Source of the DNA: JBCCGL01 sp039029275
GTDB lineage: Bacteria > Pseudomonadota > Gammaproteobacteria > JBCCGL01
Length of the DNA stretch: 64,000 nucleotides
Assembly: GCA_039029275.1 (NCBI GenBank)
Contig: JBCCGL010000009.1
Location: forward strand, 1 to 64,000
Direction of reading: 5' to 3'
Below are positions 43,447 to 52,135 of the stretch, piece after piece (positions within the stretch are counted from its first letter, which is position 1; every line of letters begins with the position of its first letter). The translations under genes were made by a program, and so were the position numbers. The notes under the pieces are model-generated. The model worked only from the letters and a program-made list of their open reading frames with translations. It did not search any database and was not told where the DNA came from.

Positions 43447-44385
43447 TCAGCGGGTGCTAAGCGTCAGTGCTGCCTCAATCGCCCGCGCGTTATACAACAG
43501 CGACATCGCCCCGCCGTAAGACCAGACTGCGCGCATCGGGAGAACGCGGTTTTCGGAAACCGCTGGAATGTTTTTCCAGTCATTCGAATCGAAAAAGTTG
43601 TCGTTAACATCGAGCGGTTCGACATAAAACACCAGGCCCTTGTCGATATCGCCCAATCGCGATACCGGCAGTTCCCGATAGCCCCATTTTGAGCGCGATA
43701 CAGACATGCCGCTGCGCAGCCCGAGCTGCTCCAATACATGCACAGGCAGGCTGTTTGCGCCGTAGACCAGAATCTTTTCTTCGCTGCTGAAGCGCACGAT
43801 AGTGACATCGGGGGGCTGACCCTTGAAGCGTGCTTGAATGCGCTTGCGTATCTCGCTCATTTCCGCGTCCATCTGCGCCAGTTTTGATTCGGCATAATCG
43901 CGTTTGCGAAAAAGGTCGGCAATTTGGAGAAAGCGTTCGCGAGATTTTGTGCCGTTGGTGCGGTATTTGTCGCTGAAGCTTTTGTAGTACATCACCGGCG
44001 CGATGTACGAGAACGGTCGCGCCAAGCCTTTTTGATCGGTGCCGACGATGATCACGTCGGGTTTCAATTCGCGCAGCGTTTGCAGATCGGGTGAGCGCCG
44101 CAGGCCGATGTCGACGATAGATTCGGGCAGCGCGGGCTGGCGCACGTAGCGGCGGTACAGCTTGAGCTCGGGTGCGCCGATGGGCTCGACGCCCAGTTCC
44201 AGCATTTGCTCAAGCAGCGCCCAGTCTGTGACCACGACGCGTTGCGGTGGTTGTTCGATATAGTGCTTGCCGAAGGAGTCGGTGACCTCGTAAGTGCCCC
44301 CGCTTGCATTAGCGTTGGCGCAAACCGAGAGCGCAACAAACGCGATTGCGTAAACGCCACGGCTGAGCAATGCGCACTTAAGCAT
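43447..44385 (-). CDS. FhuD-like siderophore-binding periplasmic protein
   Basis: 312 residues with a signal peptide of ~28 residues (FVALSVCANANASG). It belongs to the class III binding proteins: VTDWALLEQMLELGVEPIGAPE, ALPESIVDIGLRRSPDLQTLRELKPDVI, a long connecting helix, and AVWSYGGAMSLL near the end follow FhuD, the ferric-hydroxamate-binding protein. Class III proteins bind siderophores, haem or cobalamin. No fhuB or fhuC homologue is adjacent. Instead it is 18 bases after an MFS transporter gene and ends the operon begun by cyoA. It may bind iron, haem or another metal complex for oxidase assembly, which is inference. Confidence 0.8.
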   Translation of the reverse strand: MLKCALLSRGVYAIAFVALSVCANANASGGTYEVTDSFGKHYIEQPPQRVVVTDWALLEQMLELGVEPIGAPELKLYRRYVRQPALPESIVDIGLRRSPDLQTLRELKPDVIIVGTDQKGLARPFSYIAPVMYYKSFSDKYRTNGTKSRERFLQIADLFRKRDYAESKLAQMDAEMSEIRKRIQARFKGQPPDVTIVRFSSEEKILVYGANSLPVHVLEQLGLRSGMSVSRSKWGYRELPVSRLGDIDKGLVFYVEPLDVNDNFFDSNDWKNIPAVSENRVLPMRAVWSYGGAMSLLYNARAIEAALTLSTR

Positions 44386-44403
44386 GCCGTGGCCGTTTTG
44401 CGT

Positions 44404-45609
44404 TCAGTCCGCGTGCGTGGCACGCAGTTGCCGGTGTTCCTTGCGCAGTACAAACAGGCACGCGATACCCACAATCATGATGCCGCTGACGATGTACAGC
44501 GGTAGGCGAAAGTTGCCGGTCAACTCGGCGACGACGCCCGAGATGATGGGTGACAGGATCTGCGCGATGCAGTAACCGAGGGTCAACTGCGCCATAATCT
44601 GCGACGACTTGAAGCCGTAAAGCCGCGCAATCGTCGTCAGCGTTAACGAGACGATTCCCATAAACGCGAAACCAAACAGTACGGCTGCAATCGAGGTGGT
44701 GGCCAGGCTATGACTGGTCGCAAGGGTCAGGTTACCGACGATGCTAAGCGCAAACGCGGCGGTGAGCATGTTAAGACGTCCGAAGCGATTCGCCAGCCGG
44801 TACCAGATAAACGCGGCGATCGTAGCCGAACTTCCGACCAGCAGCCACATGGTCTCCCCGAAGCCGTCGAGCGGCTGCAGCTCGGTGATCAATGAAGTGA
44901 AGGTCACATTCAAGGTGTTGCTAAAGCCCGCGCAAAAATAGGCTGCCTGCATAATCCACAGCCAGCGACGCGAGGGCAGGGTGTCGCGACTTTGCAGATC
45001 GTCGAGACGCGACATTTCGATCTCGTCTTTTTTCGGCACGGGTAACAGGAAAGCGGCGGGCACAAACAGGATAAATCCGACCGCTGAAAGAATGACCCAT
45101 TGCAGTCGCCAGTTCACGCCAAAAAGCGAGTCGAGTGACGTCAGGTCGACAATAAATGCACTGAGCACAATTCCAAGCCCGATGCCGGAGAAGTGAATAC
45201 CGAGTTCCTGTTTGTAACCGTTATGGTGCAGCCAGTTGAGAATGAGTCCGGCGCCCAGCATAAATCCGGTGGCGCTGGCGACACCGGTGAAAAAACGGCT
45301 CGCATACCACACCACGGGATTGTCGTGTGCCGCCATAATCGCAGTGGCAAGGGCGGCGACAAAAAGCCCGTAGCGGTAAAAAAAATCCTTTGCGCGTAAA
45401 TCGCTGACCAGCCAAACAATAAACAGGCCGGTGAGATAGCCCCAGTAGTTTAATCCGGCGATCCAGCCAGCGCCGCTCTCGGTAAGATTCAACTGTTCCT
45501 GCATATGCGGCAGCATCGGCGTGAGGCTGTAGCGGGCGATGCCCATGCTGAGAATCAGCGCGCAAATGCCCGATATCAGGACAGACGATCGGCTTGCTTT
45601 AAAGAACAA
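44404..45609 (-). CDS. MFS transporter, YbfB/YjiJ-like
   Basis: 401 residues with ~12 membrane spans. The TTG start is supported by GGAGAAG 4 bases upstream and by direct entry into the first helix. GIARYSLTPMLPHMQEQL in helix 1 and the following SGAGWIAGLNYWGYLTG match the YbfB/YjiJ family of uncharacterised carriers. A Met-x3-Met pair (MLPHM) is present; such pairs bind copper in the MFS importer CcoA, but they also occur by chance. The gene lies between sco (14 bases) and the FhuD-like gene (18 bases). The position suggests transport of a metal or metal complex linked to the oxidase, unproven. Confidence 0.85.
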   Translation of the reverse strand: MFFKASRSSVLISGICALILSMGIARYSLTPMLPHMQEQLNLTESGAGWIAGLNYWGYLTGLFIVWLVSDLRAKDFFYRYGLFVAALATAIMAAHDNPVVWYASRFFTGVASATGFMLGAGLILNWLHHNGYKQELGIHFSGIGLGIVLSAFIVDLTSLDSLFGVNWRLQWVILSAVGFILFVPAAFLLPVPKKDEIEMSRLDDLQSRDTLPSRRWLWIMQAAYFCAGFSNTLNVTFTSLITELQPLDGFGETMWLLVGSSATIAAFIWYRLANRFGRLNMLTAAFALSIVGNLTLATSHSLATTSIAAVLFGFAFMGIVSLTLTTIARLYGFKSSQIMAQLTLGYCIAQILSPIISGVVAELTGNFRLPLYIVSGIMIVGIACLFVLRKEHRQLRATHAD

Positions 45610-45623
45610 AATGCTTCTCCGAG

Positions 45624-46256
45624 TTAGATCAGGGTTCGAATGCGCGCGACGATTTCATTGGCGGTCGAACTGTGGCGCATCGCATCGACCAACTCGCCGC
45701 GCTGATCGATGATGTAATAGCGAGAACTGTGGCGAAACGCGTAGTCGTTGTTGAGCTTTTCAAAGTCGTTTAGCTCAACACCGGCGAGTTGATAAAACGC
45801 GCCGTAGTCATTGATCACCGCGTCGATTTCCTGCTCGGTTCCCGTCACGCCAACAATGCGCGAATGGAACTGCTTGCTGTATTCATCCAGCTCTTTCAAT
45901 GTGTCGCGCGCCGGGTCAAAACTGACCAGCAGTACGCGCACTTTTTCGAGCTCTGCGGGCGCGAGCTTTTCGAGCGATCGGCGAATCACATTCATCGACA
46001 GCGAACACACCTCGGTGCAGCTGGTAAAACCGAAGTACAGCATGACGACATCGCCTTCGTAGTCGCTGAGCGAAACGTCGCCGCGGTAGCTGCGCAGCGT
46101 AAAATCACCGCCGAGCTTGCCGTCTTCGCCGCCGATCTGATCCGATGGTAGATCGCTGGACGACAGCAAAAATGCCGACAATCCGAGCACAAAAAGCGCG
46201 CCCGCGCACACGCTACCGAGCACAATTTTTCGCGACATGTCGGGCGCTGCTGACAT
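45624..46256 (-). CDS. SCO1/SenC-family copper/thiol protein
   Basis: 210 residues: a membrane anchor at ~10-31 and a periplasmic thioredoxin-like domain. The metal or redox site is Cys80 and Cys84 in FTSCTEVCSLSM plus His176 in FRHSSRYY. The usual CxxxCP has Ser in place of Pro. SCO proteins load or reduce the binuclear CuA centre of cytochrome c oxidases and act in cbb3 assembly. CyoA has no CuA site, so its presence 1 base after cyoD is unexpected; a role in CuB loading or thiol redox is possible. Confidence 0.9.
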   Translation of the reverse strand: MSAAPDMSRKIVLGSVCAGALFVLGLSAFLLSSSDLPSDQIGGEDGKLGGDFTLRSYRGDVSLSDYEGDVVMLYFGFTSCTEVCSLSMNVIRRSLEKLAPAELEKVRVLLVSFDPARDTLKELDEYSKQFHSRIVGVTGTEQEIDAVINDYGAFYQLAGVELNDFEKLNNDYAFRHSSRYYIIDQRGELVDAMRHSSTANEIVARIRTLI

Positions 46257-46257
46257 T

Positions 46258-46593
46258 TCAGTGGCCCATCATCATATTGTGATTGAGGTGCGCCATGATC
46301 CAGATCGAGCCGACGATCAGGATCGCCACCAGTACCACCACAAACACCGCCGAGGTTGTGTTCCAGAGCTGCTCGGAGGATGTGTTCATGTGCAGAAAAA
46401 ACACCAGTTGCACCAGCACCTGCCCGACCGCGCATAACAGAATAATCACCACCGCAGGAGTGCCGCTGAGCAAATCGAGCATTACCAAACCAAAGGGAAT
46501 CGCGGTAAGTACAATCGACAGGAGCAGGCCGCCGACGTATTCCTTGACGCTGCCGTGCGCGGCGCCGCCGTGGTGTGTTTCGTGCGCAGACAT
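46258..46593 (-). CDS. cyoD: Cytochrome o ubiquinol oxidase subunit IV
   Basis: 111 residues from the ATG at 46593, which overlaps the cyoC stop codon; an earlier in-frame start would lie inside cyoC. Three membrane spans, with IPFGLVMLDLL and QVLVQLVFFLHMNTSSEQLWN characteristic of CyoD. It is needed for assembly of the oxidase, probably aiding CuB binding. Followed after 1 base by sco. Confidence 0.95.
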   Translation of the reverse strand: MSAHETHHGGAAHGSVKEYVGGLLLSIVLTAIPFGLVMLDLLSGTPAVVIILLCAVGQVLVQLVFFLHMNTSSEQLWNTTSAVFVVVLVAILIVGSIWIMAHLNHNMMMGH

Positions 46594-47216
46594 CAGAGCA
46601 CCCCCATCAAATAAACGACGCTGAACACGCAAATCCAGATAATGTCGAGAAAGTGCCAGAACAGGCTCAGACACATCAGGCGTACCTTGTTGCCTTCAGT
46701 CAGACCCTCCTTGAGCATCAGCACGACCAACACGACCATCCACATCATCCCGGCGAACACATGCAATCCGTGCGTACCGATCAGCGCGTAAAACGCGGAC
46801 CAGGCGCCGCTGCTCCAGGCTGCCGCGCCCTCGTGCGTGAAGTGGATAAATTCGTTCACTTCCATAATCAGGAAGCCGAGGCCGAGCGCGAAGGTGACGC
46901 CCAACCAGCTGATCAACCCTTTCATGCTGGCCTTGTTGGCTTCGAGCATCGCCATACCGAAGGTAAAACTGCTGAGTAACAGCAGGGCGGTCTCGCCGAG
47001 CACGTAATCCATCTCGAACAGTTCGACAGCCTCGGGTGAGCCCGCGTAGTTAGTGCCGAGCACCGCGAAAACGGCAAACAGCGTGGCAAACAAAATGCAA
47101 TCGCTGAGGATGTACACCCAAAAGCCAAACACGGTGTCGCCACCCATGTCGTGGTGGTGTTCCTCTTCGATGTAGCCGGTGTAATCCGGCGGCGGGGCTG
47201 CGAGTTCTGCGCTCAT
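46593..47216 (-). CDS. cyoC: Cytochrome o ubiquinol oxidase subunit III
   Basis: 207 residues, five membrane spans. FGFWVYILSDCILFATLFAVFAVL near the start and GTHGLHVFAGMMWMVVLVV are typical of quinol oxidase subunit III. It contains no cofactor. It begins 9 bases after cyoB and its stop overlaps the cyoD start. Confidence 0.96.
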   Translation of the reverse strand: MSAELAAPPPDYTGYIEEEHHHDMGGDTVFGFWVYILSDCILFATLFAVFAVLGTNYAGSPEAVELFEMDYVLGETALLLLSSFTFGMAMLEANKASMKGLISWLGVTFALGLGFLIMEVNEFIHFTHEGAAAWSSGAWSAFYALIGTHGLHVFAGMMWMVVLVVLMLKEGLTEGNKVRLMCLSLFWHFLDIIWICVFSVVYLMGVL

Positions 47217-47225
47217 GCTTTGGTC

Positions 47226-49292
47226 CTACAGGCTAATCGCGAGCGCGTCGTCGGCGCCCACCTTGCGTTTGTCGTTGGCGTGATCGAGGTCCTCATAGCG
47301 ACGGTTTTCGATTGCCTCGATCTGGTCCACCTCGACGTAGTAGTCCTTGTTCTTCTCAAACGCGTACACGACAAAAGACACCACCATACCGAGGAAGCCG
47401 AACGCTGCCATCCACCAGATATGCCACACCATCGCAAAGCCAAAGATCAGCGAGAAGCCGCTGATGACCACACCGGCCCAGGTGTTTTTTGGCATGTGGA
47501 TCCGCTCGTATTTTTGCGGGCGCTTGTGCGCGAGGCCGTACTTTTTGAGATCGTGAAAGTGATCGCGATCGCGCACTGCCGGCAGCTTGGCGAAGTTGTA
47601 AAACGGCGGCGGTGATGATGTTGTCCACTCCAGTGTGCGGCCGTTCCACGGGTCGCCGGTCACGTCGCGGTTTTTGCTGTGGTCGCGAATACTCGCGAAA
47701 ATCTGGTAGAACTGGATCAGAATGCCGCCCAGCACAATCAACGCGCCCACGCCCGCCACCAGCAGCCAGTTATTCCACACCGGATTGTCGTAGTAGTTAA
47801 GGCGACGCGTCATGCCCATAAAACCGAGCACGTACAGCGGCATAAACGCCATAAAAAATCCGACTGTCCAGAGACCGCAGGCCCACTTGCCCAGAGTTTC
47901 GTCAAGCTGAAAACCGGTTGCTTTCGGGAACCAGTAAGTCAGCCCGGCAAAGTAGCCAAACAGCGCGCCGCCGATGATTACATTGTGAAAATGCGCGACC
48001 AGAAACAGGCTGTTGTGCAGTACGTAGTTAGCCGCTGGAATCGCGAGCATTACACCGGTCATACCGCCGATGGCGAAGGTCATAAAAAACGCGACCGTCC
48101 ACCACATCGGCGAGCTGTACTCGACCCGACCTTTGTACATCGTGAACAACCAGTTAAACAGTTTCACTCCTGTCGGGATCGAAATGATCATTGTCGCGAT
48201 GCCAAAAAACGCGTTGACGCTTGCACCGGCACCCATGGTGAAAAAGTGGTGCAGCCAGACGACGAAAGACAAGAGCATGATGACCGCGGTCGCCCATACC
48301 AGTGAGGTATAACCAAACAGGCGTTTGCGTGAAAACGTCGCGGTGACTTCGGAGAAAATCCCAAAAGCTGGGAGAATTAATATGTATACCTCGGGATGAC
48401 CCCACGCCCAGATCAGGTTGACGTACATCATCTGGTTGCCACCCATATCGCCGGTAAAAAAGTGCGTGTCGATGTAGCGGTCGAGTGTCAGCAGCGTGAT
48501 CGTCACTGTGAGAATCGGAAACGAAACGACGATCAGCGCATTGGCGCAAAGCGAGGTCCACGTGAACACCGGCATTTTCATCAGGCTCATGCCGGGCGCA
48601 CGCATGCGCAGGATCGTGACCACAAAGTTGACCCCCGTAAGCAGCGTGCCGATACCGGAAATCTGCAAACTCCAGAGCCAGTAATCGACCCCAACCCACG
48701 GGCTGTATTCAAGTCCGGAAAGCGGCGGATAGGCGAGCCAGCCAGTGGCGGCGAATTCTCCAAGAAACAGGGAGATATTGATGAGCAAGGCGCCGACCAC
48801 AAACAGCCAGAAGCTGAGCGAGTTCAGAAAAGGAAAGGCGACGTCGCGCGCACCGATTTGCAGTGGCACGACAATGTTCATGAGCCCGACGATAAACGGC
48901 ATGGCGACGAAGAAAATCATGATCACGCCGTGCGCGGTAAAAATCTGGTCGTAATGTTCGGGCGGCAAATAGCCCGCGCCGGATTCGCCGGCCACGGCCA
49001 TCGCCTGTTGCGAGCGCATCAACAGCGCGTCTGAAAATCCGCGAATCAGCATGATCAGCGAGGCGATGATGTACATGATGCCAATCTTTTTGTGATCGAC
49101 CGAGGTGAACCATTCGTCCCACAGGTATTTCCATTTACCAAAGTAGGTGATGCCACTGAGCAAACCAATTGTGCCGATCACAACCACGCTGAATGTGGTG
49201 ACGAGGACCGGGTCCTGATACGGGACCGAATCAAAGGTCAGCTTGCCGAAGATAATGTGCGGGTCAGTAACGACCGTGTGATTACTGGCCAT
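47226..49292 (-). CDS. cyoB: Cytochrome o ubiquinol oxidase subunit I
   Basis: 688 residues from the ATG at 49292, which overlaps the cyoA stop by 11 bases; a further in-frame start at 49316 lies inside cyoA. Catalytic subunit of the bo3-type proton-pumping quinol oxidase. Low-spin haem ligand in TAHGVIMIFF, CuB and cross-linked Tyr in WAWGHPEVYILILPAFG, CuB His pair in WLHHFFTMGAG, and haem o3/b ligands in LVAHFHNVIIGG are all present. About 15 membrane spans. The haem O synthase gene cyoE, normally last in the operon, is missing here. Confidence 0.97.
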   Translation of the reverse strand: MASNHTVVTDPHIIFGKLTFDSVPYQDPVLVTTFSVVVIGTIGLLSGITYFGKWKYLWDEWFTSVDHKKIGIMYIIASLIMLIRGFSDALLMRSQQAMAVAGESGAGYLPPEHYDQIFTAHGVIMIFFVAMPFIVGLMNIVVPLQIGARDVAFPFLNSLSFWLFVVGALLINISLFLGEFAATGWLAYPPLSGLEYSPWVGVDYWLWSLQISGIGTLLTGVNFVVTILRMRAPGMSLMKMPVFTWTSLCANALIVVSFPILTVTITLLTLDRYIDTHFFTGDMGGNQMMYVNLIWAWGHPEVYILILPAFGIFSEVTATFSRKRLFGYTSLVWATAVIMLLSFVVWLHHFFTMGAGASVNAFFGIATMIISIPTGVKLFNWLFTMYKGRVEYSSPMWWTVAFFMTFAIGGMTGVMLAIPAANYVLHNSLFLVAHFHNVIIGGALFGYFAGLTYWFPKATGFQLDETLGKWACGLWTVGFFMAFMPLYVLGFMGMTRRLNYYDNPVWNNWLLVAGVGALIVLGGILIQFYQIFASIRDHSKNRDVTGDPWNGRTLEWTTSSPPPFYNFAKLPAVRDRDHFHDLKKYGLAHKRPQKYERIHMPKNTWAGVVISGFSLIFGFAMVWHIWWMAAFGFLGMVVSFVVYAFEKNKDYYVEVDQIEAIENRRYEDLDHANDKRKVGADDALAISL

Positions 49293-50139
49293 TAAATGCT
49301 CCGGTGAATTTTTCAATAATGTTGCTGAACAGCAGCGGGTTTACCGAAGAAAAGTAAACCGGCTCAACGTCTTTGGACTTGATCCGCAGTTTGGCCAATG
49401 CCGCGTCATCGAGCGGGTTAGCCGAGCGCTTGACCCTGGCAACCCACTGATCGAATTCGACTTCCGACTTGGCGATTGCGGAGAACTTCATACCGGAAAA
49501 TCCGAACCCGCTGTAGTTGGCGGAAAAGCCCGGGTACACGCCCTCTTCGTCGGCGACCAGATGCACGCGGTTTTCCATACCCGACATGGCGTATATCTGT
49601 GAGCCAAGATGCGGCACAAAAAAGGAATTCATCACTGTGTCAGAGGTCACGAGGTACTCGACCGGCACGTCCACCGGAATCGCCATTTCGTTAACCGTAG
49701 CGATCTCGTATTCGGGATAAATAAACAGCCATTTCCAATCCATCGCTACCACTTGTACGACCATGGTTGGCTTGTCGGATTCGAGCGGCTTGCGCGGGTC
49801 AAGCGAATAGCTGGTGAAATAGGTGATTGTGCCGAGCACGATAATGATCAGGATCGGGATGCTCCAGACCACTGCCTCGATTAAATTCGAATGCTCCCAG
49901 TCCGGTTTGTATTCCTGCCGGGTGTTATTGCTGCGATAGCGAATTGGAAACCACACACCCATGATCGTCACCGGCACTACCACGACCAACATGATCAGCG
50001 TGGTGATCACTATCAAATCCATTTGCGTGTCGGCAATCGGGCCTTTGGGGTCAAAAAGCACGAACTCACAGCCACTTAAGCTGACTGCGAGAATCCCCAT
50101 ATAAACTGCGCGTTTTAGCGCACGTACTGCACTGTTCAA
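49282..50139 (-). CDS. cyoA: Cytochrome o ubiquinol oxidase subunit II
   Basis: 285 residues with a TTG start, preferred because it gives a proper lipoprotein signal (basic ALKRAVYMG, then VSLSGC with the lipidated Cys at 24); the ATG at 50100 would leave only ten residues before the Cys. Two spans follow, then the cupredoxin domain with WKWLFIYPEYEIATVNE and ANYSGFGFSGMKF. The CuA cysteines of cytochrome c oxidases are absent, as expected for a quinol oxidase. First gene of a seven-gene run. A structured leader with a possible short ORF lies upstream. Confidence 0.95.
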   Translation of the reverse strand: MNSAVRALKRAVYMGILAVSLSGCEFVLFDPKGPIADTQMDLIVITTLIMLVVVVPVTIMGVWFPIRYRSNNTRQEYKPDWEHSNLIEAVVWSIPILIIIVLGTITYFTSYSLDPRKPLESDKPTMVVQVVAMDWKWLFIYPEYEIATVNEMAIPVDVPVEYLVTSDTVMNSFFVPHLGSQIYAMSGMENRVHLVADEEGVYPGFSANYSGFGFSGMKFSAIAKSEVEFDQWVARVKRSANPLDDAALAKLRIKSKDVEPVYFSSVNPLLFSNIIEKFTGAFNGQ

Positions 50140-50163
50140 TTCACTCTACTCAACTGCGTACAT

Positions 50164-50238
50164 TCAATGCCGACAGCAGAACGCAAGCGAATCGTGTGAC
50201 ACGCTCGCGGCAGCTCCGGCTCGTGCCCCAACAGGCAC
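50164..50238 (-). CDS. Possible 24-residue leader peptide of the cyo operon
   Basis: A GTG codon at 50238 stands 8 bases after a perfect AGGAGG (50252-50247) and opens a 24-codon frame that ends 24 bases before cyoA. The peptide starts MPVGARAGAA and ends AFCCRH. The strength of the ribosome-binding site, far better than that of cyoA, is the main evidence. The start codon is inside the stem of a hairpin. The Cys-Cys-x-His end could bind a metal, but that is conjecture, and a frame this short may also occur by chance. Confidence 0.4.
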   Translation of the reverse strand: MPVGARAGAAASVSHDSLAFCCRH

Positions 50239-50301
50239 GAACTTTACCTCCTCAAAATTGGATTTTTTGTTTAGAAGCGAGGTTCCCGAGAGTCGGAAAC
50301 C
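50221..50301 (-). promoter_or_regulatory. Structured leader of the cyo operon
   Basis: The 348-base gap 50140-50487 holds the cyo leader. On the minus strand a first hairpin (50301-50281, GGTTTCCGA-CTC-TCGGGAACC with one G-U) is followed by an A-rich stretch AACAAAAAA, the AGGAGG, and a second hairpin (50240-50221, TCGTGCC-TGTTGG-GGCACGA) enclosing the GTG of the leader frame. Neither hairpin is followed by a T-run, so control of translation or mRNA stability is more likely than termination. Confidence 0.5.
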
Positions 50302-50372
50302 GTTGGCTATGTCGCGCGATGCAAAAGCGCTCCCACGCTGTTTGATCTCATCGCGCCACTTATGATGTGGGC

Positions 50373-50378
50373 ATTATA
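50373..50378 (-). promoter_or_regulatory. Candidate -10 box for cyoA
   Basis: A perfect TATAAT on the minus strand within an AT-rich stretch, ~234 bases before cyoA. No matching -35 hexamer, so activator-dependent or false. If used, the transcript would include both leader hairpins. Confidence 0.35.
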
Positions 50379-50487
50379 GGCCATAAAAACAAGTAAATGG
50401 TTCATAACAAATTGCACAATTTATTTTATTTTAAGATTAACTCGTGCTTTTTCACAAAAATACTCGCTAGCCCGGTATTAATACGCC

Positions 50488-51867
50488 TCAAAGACCCCCG
50501 TGGGTCAGCTTGGCCGGGTCCAGCAACTCCTTGAGTTCATCGACGCTCAGGTCGGTGTTCTCCGCCGCCACGTCAATCACCGGGCGGCCTTCCTTGTACG
50601 CCTGCTTGGCAATTTCGGCAGCTTTGAGATAGCCAATCACCGGGTTCAGCGCGGTCACCAGAATCGGGTTGCGCGCCAGCGCTTCCTGCAATTTGTCTTC
50701 GTTTACGCTAAAAGTGGCGATGGCTTTGTCGGCCAACAAACGCGAAACTGCGCTGAGCAGCTTGATGCTCTCCAGCAGGTTGTGCGCGATAACCGGCAGC
50801 ATCACGTTGAGCTCAAAATTTCCGGATTGACCGCCGATCGCAATCGCCGCATCGTTGCCGATCACCTGCGCTGCCACCATTGCAGTTGCCTCGGGAATAA
50901 CCGGGTTGACTTTGCCCGGCATGATTGACGATCCGGGTTGCAAGGCTTCGAGTTCGATTTCACCCAGACCCGCGAGCGGGCCTGAATTCATCCAGCGCAG
51001 GTCGTTCGCAATTTTCATAAGCGAAACCGCAGTCGCTTTGAGCTGACCGGAAAACGCGACTGCGGCATCCTGCGAGCCAATGTGGCTAAAAAAGTTAGTC
51101 GCCGGAGCGAAGCTCAAACCGGTCTGCAGGTTTAATTCATCGCAAAACTTCTGCGCAAAATCAGGATGCGCGTTGATACCGGTGCCAACCGCCGTGCCAC
51201 CCTGTGCCAGCGTTTGCAGCTGCGGCAACGATTGTTCGATACGCTCAATATTGAGCTCGATTTGAGCTGCCCAGCTTTCGAGGCTTTGACTTAGCCTGAC
51301 AGGCATTGCGTCCATCAAATGCGTGCGGCCTGTTTTGATATGGTGATCCACCGATTTAGCTTTTTCTCTGCTTGCGTGCAGCAGATGCTTAAGCGCTGGC
51401 AGCAGTTCGTTGCTGACCTCGATTGCCGCGCTAATATGAATTGTCGAAGGGATGATGTCGTTACTGCTCTGACCGTAATTGATGTGATCGTTAGCACCGA
51501 CAGGCTCGCCCAGAATCTCGCTGGCGAGGTTGGCCAGCACTTCGTTGGCGTTCATATTCGAGCTTGTGCCGGAGCCGGTTTGGAAAACGTCGACCGGAAA
51601 GTGCTGCATCAAATCATCGTCCGCGAGGAGCTTGTCGCAGGCTTCGCTAATCGCATTGGCCATTGCGTCGTTGAGTTGCTGCAAACCTCCATTGGCCAGC
51701 GCTGCTGCCCGTTTGGCCTTGATCAGCGCGCGAATAAATGACTCGGGCATGCGCGCGCCGCTGATGGGAAAGTTGTCGACAGCGCGCTGGGTTTGCGCAG
51801 CGTAGAGCGCATCGGCAGGCACCTGCAGCTCGCCCATGCTGTCTTTCTCGATACGGAAATCGGTCAT
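50488..51867 (-). CDS. fumC: Class II fumarate hydratase
   Basis: 459 residues. Interconverts fumarate and malate without an iron-sulfur cluster, so it resists oxidative damage. The fumarase/aspartase signature GSSIMPGKVNP (~300s), SGTSSNMNANEV, NDIIPSTIHI and the TGRTHLMDA active-site segment are all present. It stands alone between the cyo leader and ahpF. In E. coli FumC is induced by superoxide and iron lack, which would suit the ahp genes beside it, though no regulatory site is seen. Confidence 0.97.
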   Translation of the reverse strand: MTDFRIEKDSMGELQVPADALYAAQTQRAVDNFPISGARMPESFIRALIKAKRAAALANGGLQQLNDAMANAISEACDKLLADDDLMQHFPVDVFQTGSGTSSNMNANEVLANLASEILGEPVGANDHINYGQSSNDIIPSTIHISAAIEVSNELLPALKHLLHASREKAKSVDHHIKTGRTHLMDAMPVRLSQSLESWAAQIELNIERIEQSLPQLQTLAQGGTAVGTGINAHPDFAQKFCDELNLQTGLSFAPATNFFSHIGSQDAAVAFSGQLKATAVSLMKIANDLRWMNSGPLAGLGEIELEALQPGSSIMPGKVNPVIPEATAMVAAQVIGNDAAIAIGGQSGNFELNVMLPVIAHNLLESIKLLSAVSRLLADKAIATFSVNEDKLQEALARNPILVTALNPVIGYLKAAEIAKQAYKEGRPVIDVAAENTDLSVDELKELLDPAKLTHGGL

Positions 51868-52089
51868 ACGTATTACTCTTTACGAATTTGATTGAAAACT
51901 GTGCTCGGTCGCGCGGGCAGTCGCGGTTTATTGGCGCAACAGAATCTTAGAGTGCGCGTCGCGAATGAATTTTCGAAAGTCCTGTCCAAGCATGAATCTG
52001 TGAGGTCGGCAAACGAACAACATTCGCCGCGCCAAGCGTGCGAATTATAGCAGGCTAACGCTGATCATTCGTATCGTCATTGAAGCATG

Positions 52090-52113
52090 GCCGGGTCGAT
52101 TTTTTAACCCGGC
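52090..52113. terminator. Hairpin after ahpF
   Basis: GCCGGGT / ACCCGGC stem, 23 bases beyond the ahpF stop; the ahpF stop itself lies in a small TTAAGC/GCTTAA dyad. On the plus strand a T6 tract follows, on the minus strand none. Probably ends the ahpCF transcript, with modest certainty. Nothing else is seen in the 268-base gap. Confidence 0.45.
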
Positions 52114-52135
52114 ACGATTTTTTAAGCGCTAATGC

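Noticed and set aside
47679..49034. Long plus-strand frames antisense to cyoB.
   Set aside because: The products are rich in His, Arg and Asp, as expected from reading hydrophobic membrane-protein codons backwards; cyoB has all its metal ligands on the minus strand.
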